Assembly: GCF_019656215.1 (NCBI RefSeq)
Contig: NZ_BPLK01000005.1
Coordinates: forward strand, 161,194 to 225,193
DNA from: Apilactobacillus zhangqiuensis
GTDB lineage: Bacteria > Bacillota > Bacilli > Lactobacillales > Lactobacillaceae
Length of the DNA: 64,000 nt
Reading direction: 5' to 3'
Part shown: in pieces, positions 28,555-37,392 of the stretch
How the letters are laid out: each line of letters starts with the position of its first letter
How positions within the stretch are numbered: the stretch's first letter is position 1
The notes under the pieces: model-generated
The model's database searches: none
Told to the model about the DNA's origin: nothing
The model's input: the letters and a program-made list of their open reading frames with translations, nothing else
Made by a program: the position numbers and the translations under genes

Positions 28555-28782
28555 ATGGCAAAAGTAACTGTATACTCAAAGAACAATTGCATGCAATGCA
28601 AGATGACAAAGCGCTTTTTAAGCGAACACGATATTGATTTTATTGAAAGAAACATTAATGAAGAACCTGAATATGTTTCATACCTAAAATCAAAGGGATT
28701 CATGTCACTACCAGTTGTAGAAGCAGATGGTATTGACTCAATTTCCGGATTTAGACCAGATCAATTAAGCCAACTAGCTTAA
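28555..28782 (+). CDS. nrdH: Glutaredoxin-like protein NrdH
   Basis: Small redoxin that reduces class Ib ribonucleotide reductase, itself recharged by thioredoxin reductase. The 75-residue protein has the active site C-M-Q-C at residues 12-15 (NNCMQCKMT), the cis-proline segment SLPVVEADG and the NrdH-type ending SGFRPDQLSQLA. ATG at 28555 after AAAGGGAGC. First gene of nrdH-nrdE-nrdF, behind paired NrdR boxes. A 114-bp gap with a hairpin separates it from nrdE. Confidence 0.95.
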   Translation: MAKVTVYSKNNCMQCKMTKRFLSEHDIDFIERNINEEPEYVSYLKSKGFMSLPVVEADGIDSISGFRPDQLSQLA

Positions 28783-28825
28783 TTTCAAATTCGTATTATT
28801 CATTATAATATAAAATGTCGTTTTT

Positions 28826-28858
28826 GGCGAAACCGCTAATGGTCTCGCCATATTTTTT
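28826..28858 (+). terminator. Intercistronic terminator between nrdH and nrdE
   Basis: Stem GGCGAAACC (28826-28834) with GGTCTCGCC (28841-28849), one mismatch, 6-nt loop, then A and TATTTTTT. It would uncouple nrdH from nrdE levels or stop transcription partly, unless nrdE has its own promoter. Confidence 0.75.
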
Positions 28859-28896
28859 CTCAAGTTTAATTTTACTAATGAAAGAGTGGTTTAAGC

Positions 28897-31062
28897 ATGT
28901 CGTTGAAAGATTTGAAGGACGTAACCTATTACGACCTAAATAATGAAATTAACATCCCTAAGGATGATAAGATTCAATTAAATAAGGATAAAGAAGCGCT
29001 TGAAGCCTTCATCAAAGAAAACGTTGAACCTAACCTTAAAAAATTTGGTTCCTTAAAAGAAAAATTCGATTTTCTAATCGATAATGATTACCTTGAAGAA
29101 GAATTCATTAACAAATATGACTTTTCATTTATTGAAAAAATCTACGACTACTTGGAAAGTCAAAACTTTAAGTTCAAATCTTTTATGGCCGCATACAAAT
29201 TCTATGCACAATATGCCCTAAAGACTGATGATGGTAACTACTACCTAGAACAATTCATCGATCGTGTTGCTATCAACGCTCTATACTTTGCTGATGGTGA
29301 CGAAGAACTTGCTATGAACTTAGCTGATGAAATTGTTCACCAAAGATACCAACCAGCCACCCCTTCTTTCCTAAATGCCGGAAGAAAACGTCGCGGTGAA
29401 TTCGTATCTTGTTTCTTAATTCAACCAACCGACGATATGAACACAATTGGTAGAACTATTAACTCAGCTCTACAACTATCACGTATCGGTGGTGGTGTTG
29501 GAATTAACCTTTCTAACCTACGTGCTGCTGGTGATCCAATCAAGCATATTGAAGGTGCTGCTTCTGGTGTTGTTCCTGTTATGAAACTTCTAGAAGACAG
29601 TTTTTCATACTCAAACCAACTTGGACAAAGACAAGGTGCTGGTGCCGTTTACCTAAACGTATTCCACCCAGACATCATTTCATTCCTATCAGCTAAGAAA
29701 GAAAATGCAGATGAAAAGATTCGTGTTAAGACTCTTTCTCTTGCTGTTACTGTTCCTGACAAGTTCTATGAACTTGCTCAAAACGATGATGAAATGTACC
29801 TATTCAGTCCTTACGATGTTGAAAGATTTTACGGCGTTCCATTCTCTTACGTTGATATCACCAAAGAATACGAAAACATGGTCGCAAATGATGAAATCAA
29901 GAAGACTAAGATTAACGCTCGTGAACTAGAAACTGAAATTAGTAAACTACAACAGGAATCAGGTTACCCTTACATCATTAACATCGATACTGTTAACAAG
30001 GAAAACCCTATTGACGGTAAGATTGTTATGAGTAACCTATGTTCAGAAATCATGCAAGTACAAGAACCTTCTACTGTTGATAATGAACAAAATTACGAAA
30101 AACTAGGTACTGATGTATCATGTAACTTAGGTTCAACTAATATCGTTAACTTAATGGCTAGTCCTGACTTTGGTAAGTCTGTTGACGCAATGGTTCGTGC
30201 CTTAACTTTTGTTACTGATCATTCAGATATCGACGTTGTTCCTTCAATTCAACGTGGTAACGCCCTATCACACAGTATTGGACTTGGTGGAATGGGTCTT
30301 CACAGTTTCTTAGCAAAAAACCAAATTGAATACGGTTCAGACGAAGCAATCGAATTCACTGGTGTTTACTTCATGCTATTAAACTACTGGACTTTAGTTG
30401 CATCTAACAAGATTGCTGCTGAAAGACACGAAACTTTCCACAACTTTGATAAGAGTAAGTATGCCGATGGTTCATACTTCGATAGATACACTGCTGAAGA
30501 CTGGGGGCCAAAATCTGACCGTGTAAAAGAACTATTCGATGGCATTTTCGTTCCAAACCAAAGTGATTGGGAAGAACTAAAGAAAGCTGTTATGAAGGAT
30601 GGTTTATACCACCAAAACAGAATGGCTGTTGCACCAAATGGTTCAATCTCATACATTAATGATTCAACTGCTAGTTTGCACCCTATCATTAGTCGTATTG
30701 AAGAAAGATACGAATCAAAGACTGGTAAAATCTACTACCCAGCTCCATACCTATCAAACGACACTCTTAAGTACTACAAGTCAGCTTATGACATCGACAT
30801 GAGAAAAGTTATTGATACCTACGCAGCTGCCCAAAAACACGTTGATCAAAGTATGAGTCTTACTCTATTCATGCGTTCAACAATTCCTGAAGGCCTATAC
30901 GAATGGAAGAACGGTAGAACTGATAAAATGACTACTCGTGATTTAACTATCCTACGTAACTACGCTCACGCTAAAGGCATTAAGTCACTATACTATGTCA
31001 GAACATACACTGATGACAACCAAGAAGTCGGTGTTAACGAATGTGAAAGTTGTTCAATCTAA
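28897..31062 (+). CDS. nrdE: Class Ib ribonucleoside-diphosphate reductase, alpha subunit
   Basis: Catalytic subunit that reduces ribonucleoside diphosphates to the deoxy forms. The 721-residue protein carries the first redox cysteine in FVSCFLIQ (about residue 170), the glycine-rich IGGGVGINLSNLRAAG stretch, the active-site region NLCSEIMQVQEP, and the C-terminal redox pair in NECESCSI. The length fits NrdE, without the ATP-cone of class Ia NrdA. Codon use is that of a highly expressed gene. ATG at 28897 after GAGTGG, a modest ribosome site. nrdF follows after 21 nt. Confidence 0.98.
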   Translation: MSLKDLKDVTYYDLNNEINIPKDDKIQLNKDKEALEAFIKENVEPNLKKFGSLKEKFDFLIDNDYLEEEFINKYDFSFIEKIYDYLESQNFKFKSFMAAYKFYAQYALKTDDGNYYLEQFIDRVAINALYFADGDEELAMNLADEIVHQRYQPATPSFLNAGRKRRGEFVSCFLIQPTDDMNTIGRTINSALQLSRIGGGVGINLSNLRAAGDPIKHIEGAASGVVPVMKLLEDSFSYSNQLGQRQGAGAVYLNVFHPDIISFLSAKKENADEKIRVKTLSLAVTVPDKFYELAQNDDEMYLFSPYDVERFYGVPFSYVDITKEYENMVANDEIKKTKINARELETEISKLQQESGYPYIINIDTVNKENPIDGKIVMSNLCSEIMQVQEPSTVDNEQNYEKLGTDVSCNLGSTNIVNLMASPDFGKSVDAMVRALTFVTDHSDIDVVPSIQRGNALSHSIGLGGMGLHSFLAKNQIEYGSDEAIEFTGVYFMLLNYWTLVASNKIAAERHETFHNFDKSKYADGSYFDRYTAEDWGPKSDRVKELFDGIFVPNQSDWEELKKAVMKDGLYHQNRMAVAPNGSISYINDSTASLHPIISRIEERYESKTGKIYYPAPYLSNDTLKYYKSAYDIDMRKVIDTYAAAQKHVDQSMSLTLFMRSTIPEGLYEWKNGRTDKMTTRDLTILRNYAHAKGIKSLYYVRTYTDDNQEVGVNECESCSI

Positions 31063-31083
31063 TTAGTTAGGAGAATTTATACA

Positions 31084-32058
31084 ATGGATAATTACAAAGC
31101 TATCAACTGGAATGCTGTAAGCGACCAAATTGATAAAGCGACATGGGAAAAATTAACCGAACAATTCTGGTTAGATACTAGAATCCCTTTATCTAACGAT
31201 TTAGCTGATTGGAGAACGTTAGATGACGATCACAAATGGCTAGTTGGTCATGTCTTTGGTGGTCTAACTTTACTTGATACACTACAATCACAAGACGGTA
31301 TGGCCGCACTTAGAAAAGACGTTGCAACTCAACACGAAACTGCTGTTTTAAACAACATTCAATTTATGGAATCTGTCCATGCTAAGAGTTACTCATCAAT
31401 CTTTTCTACTTTAAATACGCCTGATGAAATTTCAGAAATTTTTGACTGGAGTGATTCAGAAGAATTTCTTCAAAACAAGGCTAAGAAGATTTATGACCTA
31501 TACCATGATGATTCAAACCCATTGAAGAAAAAGATTTCAAGTGTGTTCCTAGAAACATTCCTATTCTACTCTGGTTTCTACACCCCACTATGGTACTTAG
31601 GACACAACAAGTTACCTAACGTTGCCGAAATCATCAAGTTAATTCTTCGTGATGAGTCTGTCCATGGAACTTACATTGGTTACAAGTTCCAACTTGGCTT
31701 TAACCAATTAGGTGGCAATGAACAACAAGATCTAAAGGATTGGATGTACAACTTCTTGTATGACCTATACGAAAACGAAGAAAAGTACACTCACATTCTA
31801 TACGATCAAGTTGGTTGGACTGACGACGTATTGAAGTTCATCAGATACAATGCCAACAAGGCACTTATGAACTTAGGTCAAGATCCACTATTCCCTGATA
31901 ACGCTGAAGACGTTGATCCAATTGTTATGAATGGTATCTCAACATCAACAGCTAACCATGACTTCTTCTCACAAGTCGGTAACGGTTACCGTCTAGGTGA
32001 AGTTGAAGCTATGAAGGATGACGATTACAAGATTTGGTATCCAAAAGATAACAAATAA
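31084..32058 (+). CDS. nrdF: Class Ib ribonucleoside-diphosphate reductase, beta subunit
   Basis: Radical-generating subunit that forms the tyrosyl radical on a dimanganese or diiron centre. All metal and radical residues of NrdF are visible in the 324-residue protein: aspartate in TLLDTLQ, ESVHAKSY with Glu, His and the radical Tyr (about 99-106), FLETFLFY, and RDESVHG with Glu and His. ATG at 31084, AGGAG upstream. The flavodoxin NrdI, which activates the manganese form and is often encoded with nrdEF, is not in this operon. Confidence 0.98.
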   Translation: MDNYKAINWNAVSDQIDKATWEKLTEQFWLDTRIPLSNDLADWRTLDDDHKWLVGHVFGGLTLLDTLQSQDGMAALRKDVATQHETAVLNNIQFMESVHAKSYSSIFSTLNTPDEISEIFDWSDSEEFLQNKAKKIYDLYHDDSNPLKKKISSVFLETFLFYSGFYTPLWYLGHNKLPNVAEIIKLILRDESVHGTYIGYKFQLGFNQLGGNEQQDLKDWMYNFLYDLYENEEKYTHILYDQVGWTDDVLKFIRYNANKALMNLGQDPLFPDNAEDVDPIVMNGISTSTANHDFFSQVGNGYRLGEVEAMKDDDYKIWYPKDNK

Positions 32059-32072
32059 TCATAAATAAAAGA

Positions 32073-32105
32073 GGATGAAGTTTGATTGCTTCACCCTTTT
32101 TTTAT
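32073..32105 (+). terminator. First terminator after nrdF
   Basis: Stem GGATGAAG (32073-32080) with CTTCACCC (32089-32096), one mismatch, followed by seven T. Rightward, 14 nt after the nrdF stop. Confidence 0.75.
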
Positions 32106-32117
32106 TCCCATATGTGC

Positions 32118-32164
32118 AAAAAATACCCGATACAGAATTATTAATATCTATATCGGGTATTTTT
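32118..32164. terminator. Bidirectional terminator between nrdF and mprF
   Basis: Perfect 14-bp arms, AAAAATACCCGATA (32119-32132) and TATCGGGTATTTTT (32151-32164), with an 18-nt loop and A/T runs on both sides. It serves mprF leftward and backs up the nrdF terminator rightward. Confidence 0.9.
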
Positions 32165-32194
32165 ATTTACTTAATTTAAATCTTCTAAAACGAC

Positions 32195-34792
32195 CTATTT
32201 TTTGGATAATTTCTTCCAAATTGATTTCTTTTCACATGGTGTGTCATCAACATGTTCGTTTACCAATGCTAGTAATTGAAGCATGGTGAATACTAGTGAA
32301 TTACCACGACGGTATGAAATGTACTTAGGTGTCCATTCACTCACGTATTTTTCCTTGTATGATCTTAATCCTTGGAAACTATAGAAAGCAGTTCCATACT
32401 TGTAGATTAAGTTAGAAATCTTTTCGTCAATAAAACTATATCTTGATTCACCAACGTTTGATAATGGAGCCATTCCAAGATTGAAGTACTTGTATCCTTC
32501 ATCCTTTACATAGTTAAACAAGTTAATAAAGATTCCATCCATGATTCCTGATGGTGCATCTTCGCTTGATCTCATCAAATCGATTGATGTCATTTCATGA
32601 TCTCCAGTTGGCATGATGTTTGCAAAGGCAACAACCTTGTTATCCTTATCCTTCATCACAGCGATTGGTGCTTGGTTCAAGTAGTAACTGTCAAAGTATC
32701 CTAACGAGAATCCCTTTTCAGGTTTACCCTTCAACCAGTTATCAGACACCTCTCTTAGTTCATCAATAAATGATGTTGAGAATGGTGGTTGAATGATTTC
32801 GAATTTGTATTCATCACGGTCGAATTTGTTCATCAAGGCTCTTTCGCCACGATGTTTCTTTCCGGCAATTGAGAAAGTATCTAATGCCACATGACCTTCT
32901 TCCCCAGCTTTAGTAAAGCTAAATCCTTTTTCGTGAAGCAACATGGTTAATTCTTCACCAATTTCATAGAAAACAAGTGAGTAACCAATGTTGTCACTAT
33001 CTTCAATAAACTTATCGATTGCGTCTTCAAGTTTATCCATGTTACCGATTGGTTCACCCATGATCATAATCTTATTTGCACGACATTTGTACATGAAGAA
33101 TAGTTGGTCTTTACCATCTTCTTGGTAGAAGTAAATGCTCTTATCACGAACATAAGCTAAATGACTTACTTCATTTCCACCAAATTCATTAATAACGTTA
33201 GATACTCTATCACCGTCAAATGGTTGGTTTAACCATTCAACCTTTGAGTATGATAGGAAACGGAAAGTTAGAACTAAGATTAGGAATGCTAAAATTAATC
33301 CCAAAAGTCCGGCGAACCATACTTGTGGTGATGGTAATAGGTATGAGTTAGTCCAATGGAATACCGCAAACTTAAAGTTTGTTAGTAGTCCGATGATTAA
33401 ATATACAACAAACGCACTAATGAAGATTAGTAAATCAATTAACGCATGTCCCCATGAGTATGTGAACTTTTGTCTGTATAATACCTTGTAACTTAACCAT
33501 AGGCAGGCAAGAATAATCACGGACATAACTACCATGTTAGTTGGAAAGTCTTCTTTCCAAAGAGTGTTCCATAAAGCAATCACCAAAATTAATGCTGTTG
33601 GCCAGAAAGCCTTCTTCACCTTTGAACCGAATCCACGTGCAAAACCAATTAATAAGAATGCAACGATAACAGTACTTAATTGGTCTAAAAAGTAGAATGA
33701 ATAAGGCTCCAATGAAATATAGAATCTGTTTACCAATACTAAGTTAGGAATAACTGCTAGTAAAAGCATCATAATTCCTGAGAAGTACATAAAAATGGTA
33801 ATAAACATGTGAGCTAATCTTTGTAAAATTAGCTTTGGAATGTCATCTAAGAAATTGTTAAAACGTTGGAATACGTCTACTACTAAGAAAATGATTCCTA
33901 GTAATACTGGAAAAATGTAGTAGAAAGCACGGTATAGAATTAACCAAACCGCTGCATCACTTGGTTTTACACCAATAAACATTAATCCAACTAACATTGT
34001 TCCTTCAAAACTTCCAAGTCCCCCGGGAACCAATGAAGCAACCCCTACTACGTTTGCAACAACGAACACTGGAAATACAGCTAATAAATTAATTGGTTGA
34101 TGCATGAAGGCACCAATTGCCATAAATAATCCAGCACAACCTAACCATTCTAGACATGATCCAACAATCAATTGGATTTCAAGCTTAACGGTCAAGTCTT
34201 TGAAATAATCAGAATCATTTAATCTAGTGATGATAAACAAAATTGGGAAGTATAGTCCACCTAGAACTAATACAATCCACCACCACCAGTCATGACTGTT
34301 AGTTCCAAAACCAAAACTAAACATCATGATAATTGCTATCCAACAGTAAGTAGATAAACCGGCTAATAAGAAAATAACAATCTTTGAGATTGCATATAAT
34401 ATTTGTTTTTTAGTGGCGTTTTCGCTGTAAAAACTAGAACGCATACTTGCACCTAACACACCACCAAAACCAGCAATGTTAGTTAGTGTATTTGTAATCC
34501 ACCCTGTCTTTACAATGTATGATTTTTTAAACTTACCTGGTAGAAAATCAACGATTGTAAAATCATATATTAACATCGGTGAAACTGCGATAAATCCCAA
34601 AATTATCATGATTACAATCGACGTAGGTGATAATCTTGAAAAACTTTCAGCCATTTGTCTTCCACTAATTTCCTTTGAAATAGAAAAAATAACGTGAACA
34701 ACAACAGCTAAAACGAATACCACGAATAGGACTTTTACTAAAGTCATATGTCGATTGATCCAATCTCCACATTTCTTAAATAAAGCTTTCAA
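32195..34792 (-). CDS. mprF: Bifunctional phosphatidylglycerol lysyltransferase/flippase MprF
   Basis: Adds an amino acid (usually lysine) from aminoacyl-tRNA to phosphatidylglycerol and flips the product outward, lowering membrane charge and giving resistance to cationic peptides. The 865-residue protein has about 14 transmembrane segments over residues 1-520, including the flippase motif SLVPGGLGSFEGTMLVG (about 252-268). A C-terminal cytoplasmic DUF2156 synthase domain (about 530-850) contains FMYKCRANKIMIMGEPIGN and NLGMAPLSNVG. The start is TTG at 34792 with GGAGG 8 nt upstream. Single-gene leftward unit with its own promoter. The transferred amino acid cannot be read from sequence. Confidence 0.95.
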   Translation of the reverse strand: MKALFKKCGDWINRHMTLVKVLFVVFVLAVVVHVIFSISKEISGRQMAESFSRLSPTSIVIMIILGFIAVSPMLIYDFTIVDFLPGKFKKSYIVKTGWITNTLTNIAGFGGVLGASMRSSFYSENATKKQILYAISKIVIFLLAGLSTYCWIAIIMMFSFGFGTNSHDWWWWIVLVLGGLYFPILFIITRLNDSDYFKDLTVKLEIQLIVGSCLEWLGCAGLFMAIGAFMHQPINLLAVFPVFVVANVVGVASLVPGGLGSFEGTMLVGLMFIGVKPSDAAVWLILYRAFYYIFPVLLGIIFLVVDVFQRFNNFLDDIPKLILQRLAHMFITIFMYFSGIMMLLLAVIPNLVLVNRFYISLEPYSFYFLDQLSTVIVAFLLIGFARGFGSKVKKAFWPTALILVIALWNTLWKEDFPTNMVVMSVIILACLWLSYKVLYRQKFTYSWGHALIDLLIFISAFVVYLIIGLLTNFKFAVFHWTNSYLLPSPQVWFAGLLGLILAFLILVLTFRFLSYSKVEWLNQPFDGDRVSNVINEFGGNEVSHLAYVRDKSIYFYQEDGKDQLFFMYKCRANKIMIMGEPIGNMDKLEDAIDKFIEDSDNIGYSLVFYEIGEELTMLLHEKGFSFTKAGEEGHVALDTFSIAGKKHRGERALMNKFDRDEYKFEIIQPPFSTSFIDELREVSDNWLKGKPEKGFSLGYFDSYYLNQAPIAVMKDKDNKVVAFANIMPTGDHEMTSIDLMRSSEDAPSGIMDGIFINLFNYVKDEGYKYFNLGMAPLSNVGESRYSFIDEKISNLIYKYGTAFYSFQGLRSYKEKYVSEWTPKYISYRRGNSLVFTMLQLLALVNEHVDDTPCEKKSIWKKLSKK

Positions 34793-34823
34793 TTATGTTT
34801 CCTCCATAACTCTTAATATTTCT

Positions 34824-34852
34824 ATTATCTCAATTAATAATTGTCGGCACAA
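34824..34852 (-). promoter_or_regulatory. mprF promoter
   Basis: Minus strand TTGTGC (34852-34847), 17-base spacer, GATAAT (34829-34824) with an upstream TG giving an extended -10. The -35 box is weak. Confidence 0.45.
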
Positions 34853-34877
34853 GGTTTTATATGAAAATATGTATAAA

Positions 34878-34910
34878 AAAAGAACGTGTGATAAAATCAC
34901 ACGTTCTTTT
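34878..34910 (-). terminator. Terminator after rplL
   Basis: Perfect 15-bp inverted repeat, AAAAGAACGTGTGAT (34878-34892) and ATCACACGTTCTTTT (34896-34910), loop AAA. It ends the rplJ-rplL transcript 9 nt after the stop. Confidence 0.93.
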
Positions 34911-34919
34911 AAAGGGAAA

Positions 34920-35282
34920 TTACTTAAGAGTAACTTCTGCACCAACTTCTTCAAGTTTTTCCTTGATGTCGTTAGCTTCGTCTTCTTTAGCGTCTTCTTT
35001 AATTACTGAAGGAGCACCATCAACTAAGTCCTTTGAGTCCTTTAGACCTAGACCAGTGATTTCACGTACAACCTTGATTGCTTTAACCTTTTGGCTACCA
35101 GCAGAAGTTAGTTCTACAGTGAATGAGTCCTTAGCAGCACCATCAGCGCCACCAGCAGCAGGAGCAACAGCAGCTGCTGCAGTTACGTCGAATTCTTCTT
35201 CAATTGCCTTAACTAAGTCGTTTAGGTCAGTGATTGAAGCTTCTTTAATTTGTTCAATAATGTTATCTTTATCAAAAGCCAT
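34920..35282 (-). CDS. rplL: 50S ribosomal protein L7/L12
   Basis: Stalk protein that recruits translation factors to the ribosome. The 120-residue protein has the N-terminal dimer domain ([15 protein letters not shown]..), an alanine/glycine hinge [14 protein letters not shown] (about residues 35-50) and the C-terminal factor-binding domain with [19 protein letters not shown] (19 residues, about 70-88). ATG at 35282 follows GGAGG by 8 nt; an in-frame codon at 35297 overlaps the ribosome site. 45 nt downstream of rplJ in the same transcript. Confidence 0.98.
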   Translation of the reverse strand: MAFDKDNIIEQIKEASITDLNDLVKAIEEEFDVTAAAAVAPAAGGADGAAKDSFTVELTSAGSQKVKAIKVVREITGLGLKDSKDLVDGAPSVIKEDAKEDEANDIKEKLEEVGAEVTLK

Positions 35283-35327
35283 TTTAATTTCCTCCAATTT
35301 GGATAGTTATAATTTTATATTATGAGC

Positions 35328-35834
35328 TTAGGCTGCGTCGCCATCGCCCTTTTCTGCAACTGCTTTAACAGCAATAGCAAACTTGCGAACAGGTGATTGT
35401 AACATGCTTGCAAGGATTGAGATTGATTCTTCGCGACTTGGTAATGAAGCGAATTCGTCAATTTCTTGTAGAGTAGCGATCTTGTTTTCAAGAATACCAC
35501 CCTTGATTTCAACAGCTTCAGTGTTATCAGCAAAATGCTTTAATACCTTAGCTGGAGCAATAGGATCTTCATCAGAGAATGCTACGGCAGTAGGACCCTT
35601 GAATAAGTCACCTAATTCTTCGTAACCTGCTTCCTTAGATGCACGTACAGCAATGTTATTCTTGATAACACTGAATGAAACACCTGCATCACGTAATTGC
35701 TTACGTAGGTCAGTTACTTCAGCAACGTTTAAACCACGGTAGTTAACAACAATAGCAGTAGTTGAATTGTTGAATTGTTCTGTAACAGCTTCTACACGTT
35801 TAGCTTTAGCGTCGATTACTTCTTTCTTTGGCAT
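35328..35834 (-). CDS. rplJ: 50S ribosomal protein L10
   Basis: Base of the ribosomal stalk; binds 23S rRNA and carries L7/L12 dimers on its C-terminal helix. The 168-residue protein starts [16 protein letters not shown] and has [17 protein letters not shown] (about residues 32-48) and the alanine-rich C-terminus. ATG at 35834 follows GGAGGTG by 5 nt. The upstream in-frame TTG at 35849 is inside the ribosome site. Translation and transcription are expected to be controlled by the L10 leader just upstream. Confidence 0.98.
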   Translation of the reverse strand: MPKKEVIDAKAKRVEAVTEQFNNSTTAIVVNYRGLNVAEVTDLRKQLRDAGVSFSVIKNNIAVRASKEAGYEELGDLFKGPTAVAFSDEDPIAPAKVLKHFADNTEAVEIKGGILENKIATLQEIDEFASLPSREESISILASMLQSPVRKFAIAVKAVAEKGDGDAA

Positions 35835-35867
35835 TGTTTCACCTCCCAATATTTTTTGGGATTTAAT

Positions 35868-35960
35868 AAAAAATCCCTATGCCACCTAGACATAGAGAAA
35901 CCATTTTAAGTGTCCTCGTTGGGATATTAAGGTACAAGTACCACCCAAGTCTTAGGTAGA
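35868..35960 (-). promoter_or_regulatory. L10 leader (ribosomal protein autoregulatory RNA)
   Basis: Minus strand leader of rplJ-rplL. It has the L10-leader core ACCTTAATATCC then CAACGAGGAC, a preceding CCTAAGACTTGGGTGG, and ends in an attenuator: CTCTATG (35898-35892 side) paired with CATAGGGA, then TTTTTT. Binding of L10(L12)4 to the core is known in Firmicutes to favour the terminator. Confidence 0.85.
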
Positions 35961-35982
35961 TATCAATTTTATAACAAATAGA

Positions 35983-36011
35983 ATTTTACTATATATATAA
36001 ACTTTGGTCAA
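35983..36011 (-). promoter_or_regulatory. rplJ-rplL promoter
   Basis: Minus strand -35 TTGACC (36011-36006), 17-base spacer, -10 TAAAAT (35988-35983). Lies just upstream of the L10 leader. Confidence 0.75.
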
Positions 36012-36046
36012 TAGGGATTTTTAAATTCCAAATTAATTACTTAACT

Positions 36047-36739
36047 TTAGAATGATTCTAGATCAACCTTCACACCAGGTCCAAAGGTTGTTGAAACTGA
36101 TAGGTTACTGATGTAAGTACCACGAACTGAAGCTGGACGGTTCTTAACAATCAAGTCTTCAATAGCCTTGAAGTTACCAACTAGCTTGTCAGCGTCGAAT
36201 GATGACTTACCGATGATAACAGCAACGTTTCCGTCACGGTCAGTACGGTAAGTAACCTTACCTGATTTAGAATCAGATACGGCCTTCTTAACATCCATAG
36301 TAACTGTACCAGTCTTAGGGTTTGGCATTAAGTTCTTTGGTCCAAGAACACGACCTAGACGACCAACTTGAGCCATCATATCTGGTGTTGCGATAGCAAC
36401 ATCAAAGTCTAACCAACCATTTTGGATTTTTTCAGCTAGGTCTGCTTCACCAACAAAGTCAGCGCCGGCTTCTTCAGCTTCCTTAGCCTTGTCACCCTTA
36501 GCAAATACAACAACTTTTTGGTCTTTACCTGTACCGTTTGGTAAGACAACAGCACCACGTAATTGTTGATCAGCTTGTTTAGTGTCAACATTTAAGTTAA
36601 ATACAACTTCAACAGTTGAATCGAACTTAGCAAAATCAATTTTCTTTACAAGATCAACAGCTTCTTCAACAGAGTAAGCCTTGTTACGGTCTACTTGTTT
36701 TAAAGCATCTTGATACTTTTTACCTCTTTTTTGAGCCAT
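36047..36739 (-). CDS. rplA: 50S ribosomal protein L1
   Basis: Forms the mobile L1 stalk that contacts E-site tRNA; free L1 represses its own operon in many bacteria. The 230-residue protein starts [12 protein letters not shown] and carries [14 protein letters not shown] (about 74-87) and the L1 signature around [16 protein letters not shown] (about 128-143). ATG at 36739 follows AAGGAGG by 9 nt. Open frame extends to 36787 but without conserved residues. It follows rplK by 102 nt, holding a strong hairpin and an L1-site-like element. Confidence 0.98.
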   Translation of the reverse strand: MAQKRGKKYQDALKQVDRNKAYSVEEAVDLVKKIDFAKFDSTVEVVFNLNVDTKQADQQLRGAVVLPNGTGKDQKVVVFAKGDKAKEAEEAGADFVGEADLAEKIQNGWLDFDVAIATPDMMAQVGRLGRVLGPKNLMPNPKTGTVTMDVKKAVSDSKSGKVTYRTDRDGNVAVIIGKSSFDADKLVGNFKAIEDLIVKNRPASVRGTYISNLSVSTTFGPGVKVDLESF

Positions 36740-36761
36740 CTGTGTTTTCCTCCTTGCAATT

Positions 36762-36787
36762 GTGGTTGTAACGGATAAACCTCCCAC
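36762..36787 (-). promoter_or_regulatory. Candidate L1-binding element before rplA
   Basis: Minus strand GTGGGAGG (36787-36780) ... ACCAC (36766-36762), closed by GTGG/CCAC pairing, just upstream of the AAGGAGG of rplA. The same pattern precedes rplK. Role as an L1 site is inferred. Confidence 0.5.
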
Positions 36788-36813
36788 ATAACACCTAAAT
36801 ATTAGGTGTTATG
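36787..36813 (-). repeat. Perfect 12-bp hairpin in the rplK-rplA gap
   Basis: CATAACACCTAA (36787-36798) and TTAGGTGTTATG (36802-36813) with loop ATA. No T-run follows on the minus strand, so it is not a plain terminator; it abuts the GTGGGAGG element. Could be an RNA processing or stability structure. Confidence 0.8.
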
Positions 36814-36841
36814 GTACTACAGTATAGAAACAATTGTTGAA

Positions 36842-37267
36842 TTAACCTTCAACAGTGAATCCCATACTACGTGCAGTACCTTCGATCATACGCATTGCGG
36901 CTTCAACATCAGCTGCGTTTAGATCTTTCATCTTAGTTTCGGCGATTTCCTTAACTTGGTCCTTAGTTACACTAGCAACCTTGTTAGTGTTTGGTTCACC
37001 GGAACCATGTTCAACACCAGCAGCCTTCTTCAATAGAATTGAAGCAGGTGGTGTCTTAGTAATGAAATCGAATGAACGATCTTCATATACAGAAATCACA
37101 ACTGGAATCAAGTATCCTGCTTGATCAGCAGTACGAGCGTTGAATTCCTTAGTGAATCCCATAATGTTAATACCAGCTTGACCCAATGCAGGTCCAACTG
37201 GAGGAGCAGGTGTTGCTTTACCCGCAGGAATTTGCAATTTAACTACGTTAGCTACTTTTTTAGCCAC
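36842..37267 (-). CDS. rplK: 50S ribosomal protein L11
   Basis: Part of the GTPase-associated centre; binds 23S rRNA and the stalk base, and senses uncharged tRNA with RelA. The 141-residue protein starts [15 protein letters not shown] and has [17 protein letters not shown] (about 20-36) and the C-terminal signature [17 protein letters not shown] start at 37267, with AAGGAGG 8 nt upstream. An open frame reaches back to 37327 but is not conserved. It has its own promoter and leader after nusG. Confidence 0.98.
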   Translation of the reverse strand: MAKKVANVVKLQIPAGKATPAPPVGPALGQAGINIMGFTKEFNARTADQAGYLIPVVISVYEDRSFDFITKTPPASILLKKAAGVEHGSGEPNTNKVASVTKDQVKEIAETKMKDLNAADVEAAMRMIEGTARSMGFTVEG

Positions 37268-37292
37268 GAGACATACCTCCTTAAGTCCGTGT

Positions 37293-37327
37293 GTGGTAAA
37301 AATTGGAGATGAGATTTCTCCTCCCAC
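37293..37327 (-). promoter_or_regulatory. Candidate L1-binding leader element before rplK
   Basis: Minus strand GTGGGAGG (37327-37320), a small inner hairpin GGAGA/TCTCC, then ACCAC (37297-37293), closed by GTGG/CCAC. It sits upstream of the AAGGAGG of rplK. Same GTGGGAGG..ACCAC pattern as before rplA. Confidence 0.5.
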
Positions 37328-37354
37328 TTAAGTATGCGTAAACATACAACCAAT

Positions 37355-37383
37355 AATATATCACGTTTAAATATTTTTAACAA
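37355..37383 (-). promoter_or_regulatory. rplK-rplA promoter
   Basis: Minus strand -35 TTGTTA (37383-37378), 17-base spacer ending in TGA, -10 TATATT (37360-37355), an extended -10. Begins 10 bases after the nusG stop. Confidence 0.7.
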
Positions 37384-37392
37384 CCCAAATTT

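Noticed and set aside
34861..35325. 154-codon open frame on the plus strand opposite rplL
   Set aside because: Exact antisense of a certain ribosomal gene with strong codon bias, which often leaves long reverse open frames; no ribosome site.
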